A stretch of 64,000 bases of DNA, taken from NCBI GenBank assembly GCA_005883305.1, contig VBAC01000001.1, positions 1,054,001 to 1,118,000 on the forward strand. The letters run 5' to 3'. The notes under the pieces are model-generated. The model was not told the origin of the DNA. It saw nothing but the letters and a program-made list of their open reading frames with translations, and made no database searches. Positions 34,554-45,215 of the stretch are shown one piece after another (position 1 is the first letter of the stretch; every line of letters begins with the position of its first letter). The position numbers were made by a program, and so were the translations under genes. Source of the DNA: Alphaproteobacteria bacterium (lineage in GTDB: Bacteria; Pseudomonadota; Alphaproteobacteria; Sphingomonadales; Sphingomonadaceae).

Positions 34554-35168
34554 ATGTCTAAGCGCACCAGCGCCAAGTACAAGCTCGACCGCCGCATGGG
34601 CGAGAACGTCTTCGGACGGCCCAAGAGCCCGGTCAACCGCCGCGAATACGGCCCCGGCCAGCACGGCCAGCGCCGCAAGGGCAAGGTTTCCGATTTCGGA
34701 ATCCAGCTGCGCGCCAAGCAGAAGCTCAAGGGCTATTATGGCGACGTGACCGAGAAGCAGTTCAAGCGCGCCTATACCGAAGCCGCCAAGATGAAGGGCG
34801 ACACCGGCCAGAATCTGATCGGCCTGCTCGAGCGGCGTCTCGACGCGGTCGTCTACCGCGCCAAGTTCGCTCCGACCATCTGGGCCGCGCGCCAGATCGT
34901 CAACCACGGCCACATCCGGGTCAACGGCAAGAAGCTCAACATCGCCTCGGCCAAGGTCTCGGTCGGCGACGTCATCGAGCTCGGGGCGAAGGCGCAGGAG
35001 ATGGCGCTGGTGATCGAGGCTCAGGGCCTGCCCGAGCGCGACATCCCCGAATATATCGTCCAGGACGGAACGACGAAGGTCGTCTTCAACCGGATCCCGA
35101 CGCTGGACGAGGTTCCCTACCCCGTCCGGATGGAGCCGAACCTGGTCGTCGAGTTCTACTCGCGCTGA
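34554..35168 (+). CDS. rpsD: Small ribosomal subunit protein S4 (uS4)
   Basis: 204 residues. [20 protein letters not shown] and [19 protein letters not shown] are the N-terminal S4 block; [20 protein letters not shown] and [17 protein letters not shown] form the S4 RNA-binding domain. It nucleates 30S assembly by binding the 5' domain of 16S rRNA. A long leader with strong hairpins precedes it and a perfect intrinsic terminator follows, so it appears to be its own transcription unit. Confidence 0.97.
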   Translation: MSKRTSAKYKLDRRMGENVFGRPKSPVNRREYGPGQHGQRRKGKVSDFGIQLRAKQKLKGYYGDVTEKQFKRAYTEAAKMKGDTGQNLIGLLERRLDAVVYRAKFAPTIWAARQIVNHGHIRVNGKKLNIASAKVSVGDVIELGAKAQEMALVIEAQGLPERDIPEYIVQDGTTKVVFNRIPTLDEVPYPVRMEPNLVVEFYSR

Positions 35169-35193
35169 TCGATCGGCCTCTGCCGGAAGGAAC

Positions 35194-35223
35194 GGGCGGC
35201 TCCACTGGAGCCGCCCTTTTTTT
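35194..35223 (+). terminator. Intrinsic terminator of rpsD
   Basis: Perfect 10-base stem GGGCGGCTCC (35194-35203) and GGAGCCGCCC (35207-35216), three-base loop, then seven T. The oppositely transcribed peptidase gene ends six bases further. Confidence 0.92.
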
Positions 35224-35228
35224 GCCTG

Positions 35229-37211
35229 CTAACGGGCCGCCGTATTGGCGGCGAGGAAGGTTCCGATCCGCTCGAGCATCTGCGTCCGGACGGCCGAATC
35301 CGCGAGGTCGTGCTCGAGCCCCGGGAAGAGCGAAAGCTCGCTCGATTTGCCCGCGTCGCGCAGGGCGTCGTCCATCCTGCGGCTGTGGGACACGGGCACA
35401 TTGAGATCGCGGTCGCCGTGGAACAGCAGCACCGGAGCCCGGATCGCCGAGACGTTCTGGAGCGGCGAACCCTCGCGCACATGGGGCCCGTCGCCGACGA
35501 ACGCCGCGACGCTGCGGGCGCTCGAATAATCGTCGAAATCGTGCTTGAGCTGCTGGAGATCGGTGACCGGCGCGATCGCCACGATCGCCCGATAGAGGCC
35601 GGGCTCGGCGACTCCCGACTGGAGCGCCGCGTAGCCGCCATAGGACCAGCCGACGATCGCCATCCGATTGGCGTCGGCTATGCCCTGCGCCGCCAGCCAG
35701 CGGGCGCCGGCGCTGATATCGCCGATCGAGGTGCGCCAGCCCTGGAAGCCGTTGCGCTGCAGCCAGGCGTCGCCATAGCCCGCCGAGCCCCGGAAATTGG
35801 GCTGGAGGACGGCATAGCCCAGGCGGGCGAGATATTGGGCGATCCAGTCGAACCCCCATTCGTCGCGCGCCTCGGGGCCGCCATGCGGCAGGATCACCGC
35901 CGGCAGGCCGCGCCCGTCCGAGCCCGGCGGAAGCGTGAGATAGGCGGGCACCATCACGCCGTCGGCGGCGGGATAGGAGACCGCGCGGACCTGGGCGGTG
36001 GCGACGCCCTCGAGCTGGGGCCGGACCATCAGCACCTCGTTCAGCGCCCGCGCCGAACGATCGTAGACGTAGTAGCGCCCCGCGTCCGTGTCGCTGCCGG
36101 CGTGGATGATCACCCGGTTGCCGTCGGCGCTGGTCGTCCCGAAATTGATCTGGCTGAGATTGGGTATGGCGCGGGCGAGCGCTCGGGCAAGCACCTCGTA
36201 GTCGTGATCGAAATAGATCACCCGGCGCTGCTCCTCCGCGAAGGTCACGCCGATGATCTTCGAGCCGCGGTTGGCGGAGACGACGTCGTCCACGTCGACG
36301 CGCTCGTTGGCGTAGACCAGCTCGGTGGCCATCGAGCCGTCGAGCTTGATCCGATAGAGCGCCTGGCGGCCGTTCAGCTTGCGCAGGAAATAAGCCGAAT
36401 CGAGCCCCGAATCGACGGCCAGCGGAACCATGTCCGCCTCGGTGCGGGTGCCCGAGCTGCCGAGGCGCTGCCAGTCGCGGCTGCCGCTGGCGCGGTAATA
36501 ATAGTTGATCTGCGAGGCGACCTGGCCCGCGCTGGTGCTCGCCGGCGAGGCCATGATCCGCACGTGGCCCCTGCCGTCGCTGATATAGTAGCCGGCATGG
36601 GGGTTCGGCGCCTCGATTTGGGTCGATCGGCCGCTGGCGAGGTCGATCCGGTCGACGCCGAGGCCGTTCGCGGTCCGCACCATCCGGGTGCCCTGGCGGC
36701 CGGCCTCGGGAACATATTCGCGGGCCATCAGCACCGCGCTCTCCTGCCCGCCGAGCCAATCGAGGATCGATCCGTCGAACTGGCGAAGATTCGCGTCGTA
36801 GAAGGATTGCCGCTGGCCGAGCATCGTCAGGTTGCGGCCGGCCGTGTCGATCGAGATCAGCCGCGAGAAAGGGATCAGGATTCCGGCGCTGTCGTTCATG
36901 CCGGTCACCTTGCAGATCAGCCGCTCGTTGGTGACGAAATTGCACCAGCGCAGCCGCTCGGGATCGCCGCCGGAGCGCAGGATCGCCTGCGGCTCGCCGC
37001 CTTCCGAAAGGGTGGCATAGAAGACGACCGTCGTTCGCCCCGGACCGGGCTGGAGGTAGACGACGTGGGTGCCGTCGGGCGAAATGTCGATCGCCTCGAC
37101 GCTTTCCCTGACGCCGTAGAGCGCCGCGGGGCTCGCCGCCGGCTGCGCCGACGCGGCGGACGTGGCAGACGCGGCGACGCACGCCGCCAAAACAGAAATC
37201 CTGGTGATCAT
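35229..37211 (-). CDS. Secreted S9-family prolyl-oligopeptidase-like peptidase
   Basis: 660 residues from ATG 37211, with signal peptide MITRISVLAACVAASATSAA. The first 400 residues are beta-propeller-like (ISPDGTHVVYLQPG and similar strands). The alpha/beta-hydrolase domain has HGGPEARDEWGFDWIAQYLA, LQPNFRGSAGYG, the nucleophile serine in VGWSYGGYAAL, the aspartate in FHGDRDLNVPV and the histidine in LEHDLAD. It cleaves oligopeptides in the periplasm, probably dipeptidyl- or acylaminoacyl-type. A paralogous function to the M28 peptidase that starts divergently 150 bases away is likely: both feed on peptides. Confidence 0.88.
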   Translation of the reverse strand: MITRISVLAACVAASATSAASAQPAASPAALYGVRESVEAIDISPDGTHVVYLQPGPGRTTVVFYATLSEGGEPQAILRSGGDPERLRWCNFVTNERLICKVTGMNDSAGILIPFSRLISIDTAGRNLTMLGQRQSFYDANLRQFDGSILDWLGGQESAVLMAREYVPEAGRQGTRMVRTANGLGVDRIDLASGRSTQIEAPNPHAGYYISDGRGHVRIMASPASTSAGQVASQINYYYRASGSRDWQRLGSSGTRTEADMVPLAVDSGLDSAYFLRKLNGRQALYRIKLDGSMATELVYANERVDVDDVVSANRGSKIIGVTFAEEQRRVIYFDHDYEVLARALARAIPNLSQINFGTTSADGNRVIIHAGSDTDAGRYYVYDRSARALNEVLMVRPQLEGVATAQVRAVSYPAADGVMVPAYLTLPPGSDGRGLPAVILPHGGPEARDEWGFDWIAQYLARLGYAVLQPNFRGSAGYGDAWLQRNGFQGWRTSIGDISAGARWLAAQGIADANRMAIVGWSYGGYAALQSGVAEPGLYRAIVAIAPVTDLQQLKHDFDDYSSARSVAAFVGDGPHVREGSPLQNVSAIRAPVLLFHGDRDLNVPVSHSRRMDDALRDAGKSSELSLFPGLEHDLADSAVRTQMLERIGTFLAANTAAR

Positions 37212-37360
37212 GAATGCCCCCTGTAAGGCGCCATCCTCAGCAGGCCGGGCGCCTCGTGGCAAGAGACCGCGTGGCATTACCGTGTTCTCCCCGTGCCTTG
37301 CGGGCTCCGCCCGGCCCACCCTATAGCGGCCGCGTCGCCGACCGATCCGAGGAGCCAGCC

Positions 37361-38994
<1,634 letters not shown>

Positions 38995-38995
<1 letters not shown>

Positions 38996-39969
38996 TGACC
39001 TACCGCCAGCCCCCCGAATGGGCGCCGCACGCCTTCGTCTGGATCGGCTTTCCGAGCCATCCGGACCTGTGGGAGGACGATCTCGAACCCGCCCGCGAGG
39101 AGGTCGCGGCCTTCGCCCGCGCGGTCTGGCAGGACGGCAAAGGCGAGCAGGTCCATCTCGTCGCCGCCGACGCCGAGGCCGCTGCGGCGGCTCGGGCGCT
39201 GGCACCCTTCGCGACGATCGTGGAGCAAAAATTCGGCGACATCTGGCTTCGCGACACGGGGCCGATCGTGGTCAGGGGCCCCGGCCCGGCGCGGGCGATG
39301 AGCTTCCCGTTCAACGGCTGGGGCGGGAAATACGACCTTCCGGGTGACGATCTGATCGGCCGGCGGCTGGCCGAGGGAATCGGCCTCCACGTCCGCCGCG
39401 CCGAGTGGATCCTCGAAGGCGGGGCGATCGACGTCGACGGCACCGGCCTCGTCGTCACCACCGAGCAATGTTTGATGAACCCCAACCGCAACGCCTTCCT
39501 CTCGCGCGGCGAGATCGAGGCGAAGCTCGCGGCCGACCTCGGGCTCGACCGCGTGCTCTGGCTGGGCAGCGGCCTGATGAACGACCATACCGACGGGCAT
39601 GTCGACAATCTCGCCCGCTTCGTCGCGCCCGGAACGCTCGCCATTCCCGAGCCTGCCGAAAGCGACCCCAACGAGGCGGTCTATCGCGACGCCGCCAGCC
39701 GCGCCCGCGCCTTCGGGCTGGAAGTCGTCCCCCTGCCCTCGCCCGGCCGCGTACTGCGCGGGGGCGAGACCATTCCCGCCTCCTACATGAACTTCTACAT
39801 CGGCAACGCCGCGGTGGTCGTGCCGCAATATGGCGCGCCGAACGACGCGGCGGCGGTGGCGGCGATCCAGGCGCTGTTTCCAGGCAGGGTGGCCGTGGGC
39901 CTTCGGGCCGACCATATCCTGACCGGCGGCGGCAGCTTCCACTGCATCAGCCAGCAGGTGCCGGGCTAA
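38995..39969 (+). CDS. aguA: Agmatine deiminase
   Basis: 324 residues of the peptidyl-arginine deiminase fold. RQPPEWAPHAFVWIGFPSHP at the start, DIWLRDTGPI, WILEGGAIDVDGTGLVVTTE, NDHTDGHVDN and the catalytic cysteine in GGGSFHCISQQVPG at the C-terminus are all diagnostic. It converts agmatine to N-carbamoylputrescine. The next enzyme of the route follows after a repeat. Start ATG 38995 overlaps the preceding stop as TAATG. Confidence 0.93.
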
Positions 39970-39987
39970 CACTGACCTGTCCCCCCA

Positions 39988-40110
39988 CCGTTCGTCCCGA
40001 GCGAAGTCGAGGGACCCTCCCGAGCGAAGTCGAGGGACGAGGGCGTAGCCGAGGCAAGAGTTCTCGCTTCGCTCGAAGGGGTGTCTCGACTTCGCTCGAC
40101 ACGAACGGAT
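39988..40110. repeat. SEVEG-type dispersed repeat between aguA and aguB
   Basis: GTTCGTCCCGAGCGAAGTCG, a second GAGCGAAGTCGAGGGAC, and the inverted TCTCGACTTCGCTCGACACG with a final AACGG. It is nearly the same unit as at 19030-19160. Confidence 0.8.
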
Positions 40111-40121
40111 ATGGGGCAGCG

Positions 40122-40970
40122 ATGACCAAGCTCACCGTCGCCGCTCTCCAGCTCGCCTTCACGGACGATATCGACGAGAATATCGCCAACGTCTCCGCGC
40201 TCGTCCGCGAGGGCGCGGGCAAGGGCGCGAAGGTCGTCCTTCCGCCCGAGCTCTTCGAAGGTCCTTATTTCTGCAAGACCCAGGACGAGGCGTTGTTCGC
40301 CACCGCGCGCCCTGTCGATTCCCATCCCGCCGTGCTGGCGATGCGGAAGCTCGCCGCCGAGCTCGAAATCACCATCCCGACCAGCTTCTTCGAATTGGAC
40401 GGGCCCCACCATTACAACAGCCTGGCGATGATCGATCCCAAGGGCGCGGTGATGGGCCTCTATCGCAAGAGCCACATCCCCGACGGGCCCGGCTATTCGG
40501 AGAAATTCTACTTCCGCCCCGGCAATACCGGCTTTCGCGCCTGGCCGACGGCGCAGGGCACGCTCGGAGTCGGCATCTGCTGGGACCAATGGTATCCGGA
40601 GACCGCCCGGGCGCTGATGCTCGAGGGCGCCGAAATCCTCTTTTACCCCACCGCGATCGGCACCGAGCCGCACGATCCGGACCTCGACACGTCGCGGCTC
40701 TGGCGCCGCGCGATGATCGGCCATGCGGTGTCCAACGTCGTCCCGGTCGTCGCTTCCAATCGGATCGGCGAGGAATGCGGCCAGCGTTTCTACGGCCACT
40801 CCTTCATCTGCGACGAGCGCGGCGACATCCTTGCCGAATTCGGCGCGAGCGAGACCGGAGTCATCACCGCCACGCTCGACCTCGAAGCAGCGCGCCGCCA
40901 CCGCGCCGCCTTCGGCTTCTTCCGCGACCGCCGGCCGGACCTTTACGGGCGTTTGGTCGAGGACGTCTAG
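40122..40970 (+). CDS. aguB: N-carbamoylputrescine amidase
   Basis: 282 residues of the nitrilase superfamily. Catalytic triad: glutamate in LPPELFEGPYF, lysine in LYRKSHIPDGPGY, cysteine in VGICWDQWYPE. The YRKSHIPDGPGYSEKFYF block (landmark only) and WYPETARALML are typical of AguB rather than of other nitrilases. It hydrolyses N-carbamoylputrescine to putrescine, completing polyamine synthesis from agmatine together with aguA. No arginine decarboxylase is in the window. Confidence 0.93.
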   Translation: MTKLTVAALQLAFTDDIDENIANVSALVREGAGKGAKVVLPPELFEGPYFCKTQDEALFATARPVDSHPAVLAMRKLAAELEITIPTSFFELDGPHHYNSLAMIDPKGAVMGLYRKSHIPDGPGYSEKFYFRPGNTGFRAWPTAQGTLGVGICWDQWYPETARALMLEGAEILFYPTAIGTEPHDPDLDTSRLWRRAMIGHAVSNVVPVVASNRIGEECGQRFYGHSFICDERGDILAEFGASETGVITATLDLEAARRHRAAFGFFRDRRPDLYGRLVEDV

Positions 40971-41017
40971 TTTCTCTACCGATAGAGTGGTAAAAGCGCC
41001 TCGACGGAGGTGCTTCC

Positions 41018-41440
41018 ATGCGATCTATCGTCTTGCTTCTGCTCCTCACTCCGCTTGCCGGCTGCGACGGTCGCCCTGATTCCGGATCGGGGCCACGTCA
41101 TGGCGGGCGCTATCAGGGTATCGGAACCTATCCAGCGGGAACTTTGTGGTCGCGACAGCAGGCCGATCGATCGCGCGACCCGGCCTCCGCGACGATCGCC
41201 GACGACGAACAGGTCATCGTCGTCGTCGACAGCAGCACCGGCGAGGTCCGCCAATGCGGCAATCTGAGCGGTTACTGCATTCGGACGAACCCCTGGTCGG
41301 GCGCGGCCGCGCCGGCGCGCCTCACGGCGCACGCGGCCGATGTCGCGCGCGAGGCGGAGCAGACGAGATCGCCGGAAATGACCGATGCGGCGAACGACTT
41401 GAACGCCGCCGCGGACGCGGGCGCGGCTAGGGGCCGCTGA
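41018..41440 (+). CDS. Small lipoprotein of unknown function
   Basis: 140 residues; ATG 41018 follows GGAGGTGC. The lipobox is LLLLTPLAGC, so the mature protein begins at a lipidated cysteine. The rest contains RYQGIGTYPAGTLWSRQQA, EQVIVVVDSSTGEVRQCG, and NLSGYCIRTNPWSG, then an Ala-rich helix. Two cysteines in the middle may pair. Not recognised. Its 3' end overlaps the oppositely transcribed glycosylase gene by 14 bases. Between aguB and this gene lies a CTCTACCGATAGAG hairpin. Confidence 0.6.
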   Translation: MRSIVLLLLLTPLAGCDGRPDSGSGPRHGGRYQGIGTYPAGTLWSRQQADRSRDPASATIADDEQVIVVVDSSTGEVRQCGNLSGYCIRTNPWSGAAAPARLTAHAADVAREAEQTRSPEMTDAANDLNAAADAGAARGR

Positions 41441-42080
41441 CCGCAATCGCCCGGGCGAAGACGGCCTCGAACATCGCCGCGGTCAGCCGTCCGGTATTCT
41501 GGTTGTAGCGCGAGCAGTGGTAGCTATCGATCAGGATCCGCCCGTCCGGCAGCCGATGCTCGGCGAGGTGGGCGAAGGAATGGTCCGCCAGCCGTTCTCC
41601 GGCCGTCCGCAGGGCGTTGTCGTGCGCGATGCGGCCGAGCGCGACCATCACCCGCACATTGGGGAGCAGGGCGAGCGAGGCTTCGTAATAGCGCCTGCAG
41701 TTCGCGACTTCGGCGGGCAGCGGCTTATTCTGCGGCGGCAGGCACTTCACCGAATTGAGGATGACGCAGCCGTTCAGCCGCACGCCATCGTCGGGCCGCT
41801 CCTTGTAGACACCCTCGGCAAGGCCGAACTTCATCAGAGTGGCGTAGAACAGGATGCCCGAATGATCGCCGGTGAACGGCCGCCCGGTCCGGTTCGCCCC
41901 CCACATGCCCGGCGCCAGGCCGACAATGGCGAGCCATGCCCCGCGGTCGCCGAACGCCGGCACCGGCGCGTTCCACCAGTCCGCGTGCTTCTCCCGCAGA
42001 TCCTCGCGCAGCGCGACGAGGCGCGGGCAGAGCGGGCAATCGCGCGGCGCTTCCGCTTCGGGGACGGGGCTTTCATCCAT
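41427..42080 (-). CDS. Iron-sulfur uracil-DNA glycosylase, family 5 (UdgB-like)
   Basis: 217 residues from ATG 42080. DCPLCPRLV (two cysteines), NSVKCLPPQNKP and ANCRRYY supply the four ligands of a 4Fe-4S cluster. IVGLAPGMWGANRTGRPFTG, followed by DHSG, is the motif 1 region of family 5 glycosylases, which lacks the polar catalytic residue of families 1 and 4. SYHCSRYNQNTGR near the end carries the second active-site histidine. It removes uracil and hypoxanthine from DNA. An upstream in-frame extension runs through a dispersed repeat (RHSRESGSPA...) and is rejected as coding. Confidence 0.87.
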   Translation of the reverse strand: MDESPVPEAEAPRDCPLCPRLVALREDLREKHADWWNAPVPAFGDRGAWLAIVGLAPGMWGANRTGRPFTGDHSGILFYATLMKFGLAEGVYKERPDDGVRLNGCVILNSVKCLPPQNKPLPAEVANCRRYYEASLALLPNVRVMVALGRIAHDNALRTAGERLADHSFAHLAEHRLPDGRILIDSYHCSRYNQNTGRLTAAMFEAVFARAIAVSGP

Positions 42081-42094
42081 CAAAATGCCAATCC

Positions 42095-42183
42095 TCGTCA
42101 TCCCGCGAAAGCGGGAATCCAGCTTCCTCGCTAGCCAGCCGTTCCCAAAGAAGAAAGCTGGGCTCCCGCTTTCGCGGGAGTGA
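42095..42183. repeat. CATCCCGCGAAAGCGGGA-type repeat
   Basis: Facing arms CATCCCGCGAAAGCGGGAAT and GCTCCCGCTTTCGCGGGAG around a spacer; the same family is between paaA and paaB (53497-53578). Confidence 0.8.
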
Positions 42184-42202
42184 CGTTGTGCTAGGTCGAG
42201 CC

Positions 42203-42682
42203 ATGGCCACGACAAACTACGCGATCGCGCTCGGCTCCAACCGGCGCAGCCGCCACGGCTCCCCCGCCGAGACTCTGCGCGCGGCGCTGGGCGAGCTTGA
42301 GCCGGTCGCCGTTTCCACGATCCGGGCCACGCCTGCCCTCGGCCCCGCGGGACGAAGCTTCGCCAACGCAGTGGCGATCGTCGAAAGCGACCTTCTGCCG
42401 GACGCGCTGCTCGCGGTCTTCAAAGGCATGGAGCGCGCCTTCGGCCGCCGCCCGGGCAAGGCCTGGGGACCGCGCGTGCTCGATCTGGATATCATCCTTT
42501 GGTCGGAGGGTCCCTGGGGCGGACCGGGGCCGATCGTCCCCCACCCCGCGTTTCGCGGCCGCAGCTTCGTGCTCTCGCCGCTCGCCGAGCTCGCCCCCGA
42601 TTGGCGCGATCCCGTCACCGGCCTCGCCGTCCGTCACCTCCTCGCGCGGTTGACCGCACCGCGCCCCGCGCATAGGGGCTGA
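42203..42682 (+). CDS. folK: 2-amino-4-hydroxy-6-hydroxymethyldihydropteridine pyrophosphokinase
   Basis: 159 residues. YAIALGSNRRSRHG at the start, FANAVAIVESDLLPDALL, the HPPK signature GKAWGPRVLDLDIILW with the magnesium-binding aspartates, and VPHPAFRGRSFVLSPLAELA are all there. It transfers pyrophosphate from ATP to the pterin alcohol in folate synthesis. It is unaccompanied by folB or folP; the tRNA-Lys gene follows directly, nine bases after the stop. Confidence 0.92.
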   Translation: MATTNYAIALGSNRRSRHGSPAETLRAALGELEPVAVSTIRATPALGPAGRSFANAVAIVESDLLPDALLAVFKGMERAFGRRPGKAWGPRVLDLDIILWSEGPWGGPGPIVPHPAFRGRSFVLSPLAELAPDWRDPVTGLAVRHLLARLTAPRPAHRG

Positions 42683-42691
42683 GCCCGGAAC

Positions 42692-42767
42692 GGGCCCTTA
42701 GCTCAGTCGGTAGAGCAACTGACTTTTAATCAGTAGGTCGCTGGTTCGAATCCAGCAGGGCTCACCA
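42692..42767 (+). tRNA. tRNA-Lys (anticodon UUU)
   Basis: 76 bases with encoded CCA. Acceptor arms GGGCCCT and AGGGCTC pair (one G-T), discriminator A. Anticodon stem ACTGA/TCAGT with loop CTTTTAA gives UUU. T-arm CTGGTTCGAATCCAG is canonical. The last 26 bases plus three following bases are repeated 82 bases downstream. Confidence 0.96.
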
Positions 42768-42823
42768 TTCGCCGTGCCGACCAGCGAGAGTCCTTGCGGC
42801 CGGATCGCCAAGCCGATCCGGCG

Positions 42824-42852
42824 TGGTTCGAATCCAGCAGGGCTCACCATTC
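42824..42852 (+). repeat. Duplicated 3' end of tRNA-Lys (att-like direct repeat)
   Basis: 29 bases beginning TGGTTCGAATCC are identical to 42742-42770, covering the T-arm, acceptor strand and CCA of the tRNA plus TTC. Tyrosine-recombinase elements commonly duplicate exactly this part of a tRNA gene when they integrate. Only 53 bases separate the copies, so no element remains. Confidence 0.85.
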
Positions 42853-42958
42853 TTCCGGCTCGCGCGCCGCTTCCTGACATAGACCGACACAATCGACGAC
42901 AAAGCGCGACATTCTTGCGCTGGCGCTCGCCGCCGGCACAGACCAAATAGGCGCAGCC

Positions 42959-43672
42959 ATGGCCGAAGAACCGCATATCCTGCTGGTCGACGACGAGCGC
43001 GAGATCCGCGAGCCGCTCGCCGCCTATCTCTCGCGCAACGGCGTTCGGGTGACCAAGGCGGAGAATGCCGCCGCGGCGCGACAGATGCTGAGCGCCTATG
43101 CGATCGACCTCGTCCTGCTGGACATCATGATGCCGGGCGAGGACGGGCTGGCGCTGGCCGGATTCATCCGCGCGACGACCGCGATCCCAGTCATCCTGCT
43201 CACCGCCAAGGCGGAGGAGATGGACCGCGTGGTCGGCCTGGAGATCGGCGCGGACGATTACGTCACCAAGCCCTTCTCCCCGCGCGAGCTGCTCGCCCGG
43301 GTGAAGGCGGTGCTGCGCCGCGCCGGCGAGACCCGCGTGCGCGCCCCGGACGCCGACACCTACGGCTTCGGCCCCTGGCTCCTGAAGAGCGGCGAGCGCG
43401 AGCTGATCGGCGAGGACAATGTCGCCATCCCGCTTTCCACCGGCGAGTACAACCTCCTCCACGCCTTCGCGACCCACCCGCGCCGAGTGCTCAGCCGCGA
43501 CCAATTGCTCGACCTCAGCCAGGGCCGCGAGCTCGCCGCGTTCGAGCGCAGCATCGATAACCATATCAGCCGCCTCAGGAAGAAGATCGAGGAAGATCCG
43601 GCCAATCCGAAGCTGATCAAGACCGTGTGGGGCGGCGGCTACATGCTCGCGGCGGACGTGAAGCGGCTGTGA
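42959..43672 (+). CDS. Two-component response regulator, OmpR/PhoB family
   Basis: 237 residues. Receiver domain: acidic pocket in ILLVDDE, phosphorylation site in DLVLLDIMMPGEDGLAL, threonine in ILLTAKA and lysine in DDYVTKPFSP. The C-terminal winged helix contains STGEYNLLHAFATHPRRVLS, RSIDNHISRLRKKIEEDP and the end motif KTVWGGGYMLA. It binds DNA when phosphorylated. The kinase gene follows 10 bases downstream. Target genes cannot be read from the sequence; OmpR-type pairs like this often control envelope stress. Confidence 0.92.
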   Translation: MAEEPHILLVDDEREIREPLAAYLSRNGVRVTKAENAAAARQMLSAYAIDLVLLDIMMPGEDGLALAGFIRATTAIPVILLTAKAEEMDRVVGLEIGADDYVTKPFSPRELLARVKAVLRRAGETRVRAPDADTYGFGPWLLKSGERELIGEDNVAIPLSTGEYNLLHAFATHPRRVLSRDQLLDLSQGRELAAFERSIDNHISRLRKKIEEDPANPKLIKTVWGGGYMLAADVKRL

Positions 43673-43682
43673 GGCCCGCCCC

Positions 43683-45062
43683 GTGAGACGGCTCCTGCCC
43701 AGGAGCCTGATCGGCCAGATCGCTTTGGTCATGGCGCTGGCCCTGCTGGTCGCGCAGGCGATCAACTTCGGCGTGATCTTCAACGAGCGCCAGCGTGCCA
43801 CCCACACGCAGATCGAGGCGCCGCCGATCGGCCGCTTCGTCATGATGCTTCAGAGGCTCAGCCCGCTCGACGGCGGCGAGCGCGCGGCGCTGATCGCCGA
43901 GCGGGGCCGGCGCGGCCGCTTCGCGATCGAGGTGGCAAGCGCAGTGGCGCCCGATAGCAACGACGCGCGGATCGCGCAGCGGCTTCGCGAGCACGCCGCC
44001 GAAAACGGAGTCTCCCTGCGCGACGCGCGCGCGGCGGTGCGCGAGGCGAGCGACCTGCCCCGCCGGATGCGCGGCCGGATGACTCCGGCCGAGCAGGAGC
44101 GCGCGCGCGAGCGCATGCAACGGATGCAGGTGCTGGTTCTGTCGGCCCAGCTTCAGGACGGCGCATGGGTCAATGCCAGAATGCTGACGCCCAAGCCCAA
44201 CCCCTGGCTCGCCGCGCGCCTCGCGGGATCGACCCTTTTGATCTACCTGCTCATTCTCGGAGCGATCATCTGGATCGTCTCGCGCCTCGCCCGGCCGCTG
44301 CGGGCGCTGACGGCCGCCGCGCAAAGCTTCGAAGGGCGCGGCGAGGCGCCGCAGGTCGAGCCGCAGGGCCCGGCCGACGTGCGCCGAGCGATCCTCGCCT
44401 TCAACGCGATGAGCGCGCGGGTTTCGACCATGCTCGACGAGAAGGACCGGATGCTGGGCGCGATCGGCCACGATCTGCGCACGCCGCTGGCCTCGCTTCG
44501 CATTCGCCTCGAGAGCGTCGAGCCGGCCGATGAGCGGGCGAAGATGATCGCCACGATCGAGGAGATGACGGCGCAGCTGGACGACGCGCTCGCCTTGGCC
44601 CGCTCCGGCCGGGCGACCGAGGAGATTCGCGACGTGGACCTGGGCGCGCTCGCCGACGCCGTTGTCGAGGAATTCCGCGCCCTCGGCCAGGACGTGCAGT
44701 TCGAGGAGGGCAACAGGCTGACCGCCCAGGTGCAGCCCAACCTCCTTCGCCGCGCGGTGCGCAACCTGGTCGACAATGCCGTCAAATATGGCGGGTCGGC
44801 GGCGGTTTCGGTGCGCGCCGCCTCAGGCGGCATCGCCATCGAGGTCGCGGACTCCGGGCCCGGCATCCCCGAGGCGTCGATCGGCAAGGTTCAGGAGGCC
44901 TTCGTGCGCCTTGAGCAATCGCGCAGCCGCCAGACCGGCGGATCGGGCCTCGGCCTCGCCTTGGCGCGGGGCGCCGCGGTGGCACATGGCGGGAGGCTGG
45001 AGCTTGAGAACCGGGCCGAAGGCGGCCTGCTGGCGCGGATCGTTCTGCCGAAGGGGAGCTAG
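43683..45062 (+). CDS. Sensor histidine kinase, EnvZ-like
   Basis: 459 residues from a GTG at 43683. Two transmembrane helices (LIGQIALVMALALLVAQAIN near the N-terminus and STLLIYLLILGAIIWIVSRL near residue 185) flank a periplasmic sensor region of about 150 residues that is unusually rich in Arg and Glu (RGRMTPAEQERARERMQRMQ). HAMP, then the phospho-acceptor H-box AIGHDLRTPLASLRIRLE, N-box NLVDNAVKYG, G1 EVADSGPGIPEA and G2 GGSGLGLALARG follow. It phosphorylates the regulator encoded upstream. Confidence 0.92.
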   Translation: MRRLLPRSLIGQIALVMALALLVAQAINFGVIFNERQRATHTQIEAPPIGRFVMMLQRLSPLDGGERAALIAERGRRGRFAIEVASAVAPDSNDARIAQRLREHAAENGVSLRDARAAVREASDLPRRMRGRMTPAEQERARERMQRMQVLVLSAQLQDGAWVNARMLTPKPNPWLAARLAGSTLLIYLLILGAIIWIVSRLARPLRALTAAAQSFEGRGEAPQVEPQGPADVRRAILAFNAMSARVSTMLDEKDRMLGAIGHDLRTPLASLRIRLESVEPADERAKMIATIEEMTAQLDDALALARSGRATEEIRDVDLGALADAVVEEFRALGQDVQFEEGNRLTAQVQPNLLRRAVRNLVDNAVKYGGSAAVSVRAASGGIAIEVADSGPGIPEASIGKVQEAFVRLEQSRSRQTGGSGLGLALARGAAVAHGGRLELENRAEGGLLARIVLPKGS

Positions 45063-45079
45063 GTTTTGTCCGCCCTTTC

Positions 45080-45195
45080 GAGTCATCCCGGCGCAAGCCG
45101 GGACCCATGAAGACCGGCCTTTGCCAGTGATCACGAACCGTTATCGCTTCACCTCGCGAACTTCGGTTCATGGGTCCCGGCTTTCGCCGGGATGA
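45080..45195. repeat. CATCCCGGCGAAAGCCGGGA-type repeat after the kinase gene
   Basis: Arms GTCATCCCGGCGCAAGCCGG and CCCGGCTTTCGCCGGGATGA with GACCCATGAA/TTCATGGGTC inside. The same unit recurs at 49758-49870 and 61307-61424. Confidence 0.8.
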
Positions 45196-45215
45196 CTCCC
45201 GTTTGGGTCCGAAGC

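Noticed and set aside
42080-42215. An N-terminal extension of the uracil-DNA glycosylase.
   Set aside because: Its translation is that of a dispersed repeat (RHSRESGSPA and similar) and the ATG at 42080 gives the normal family start.
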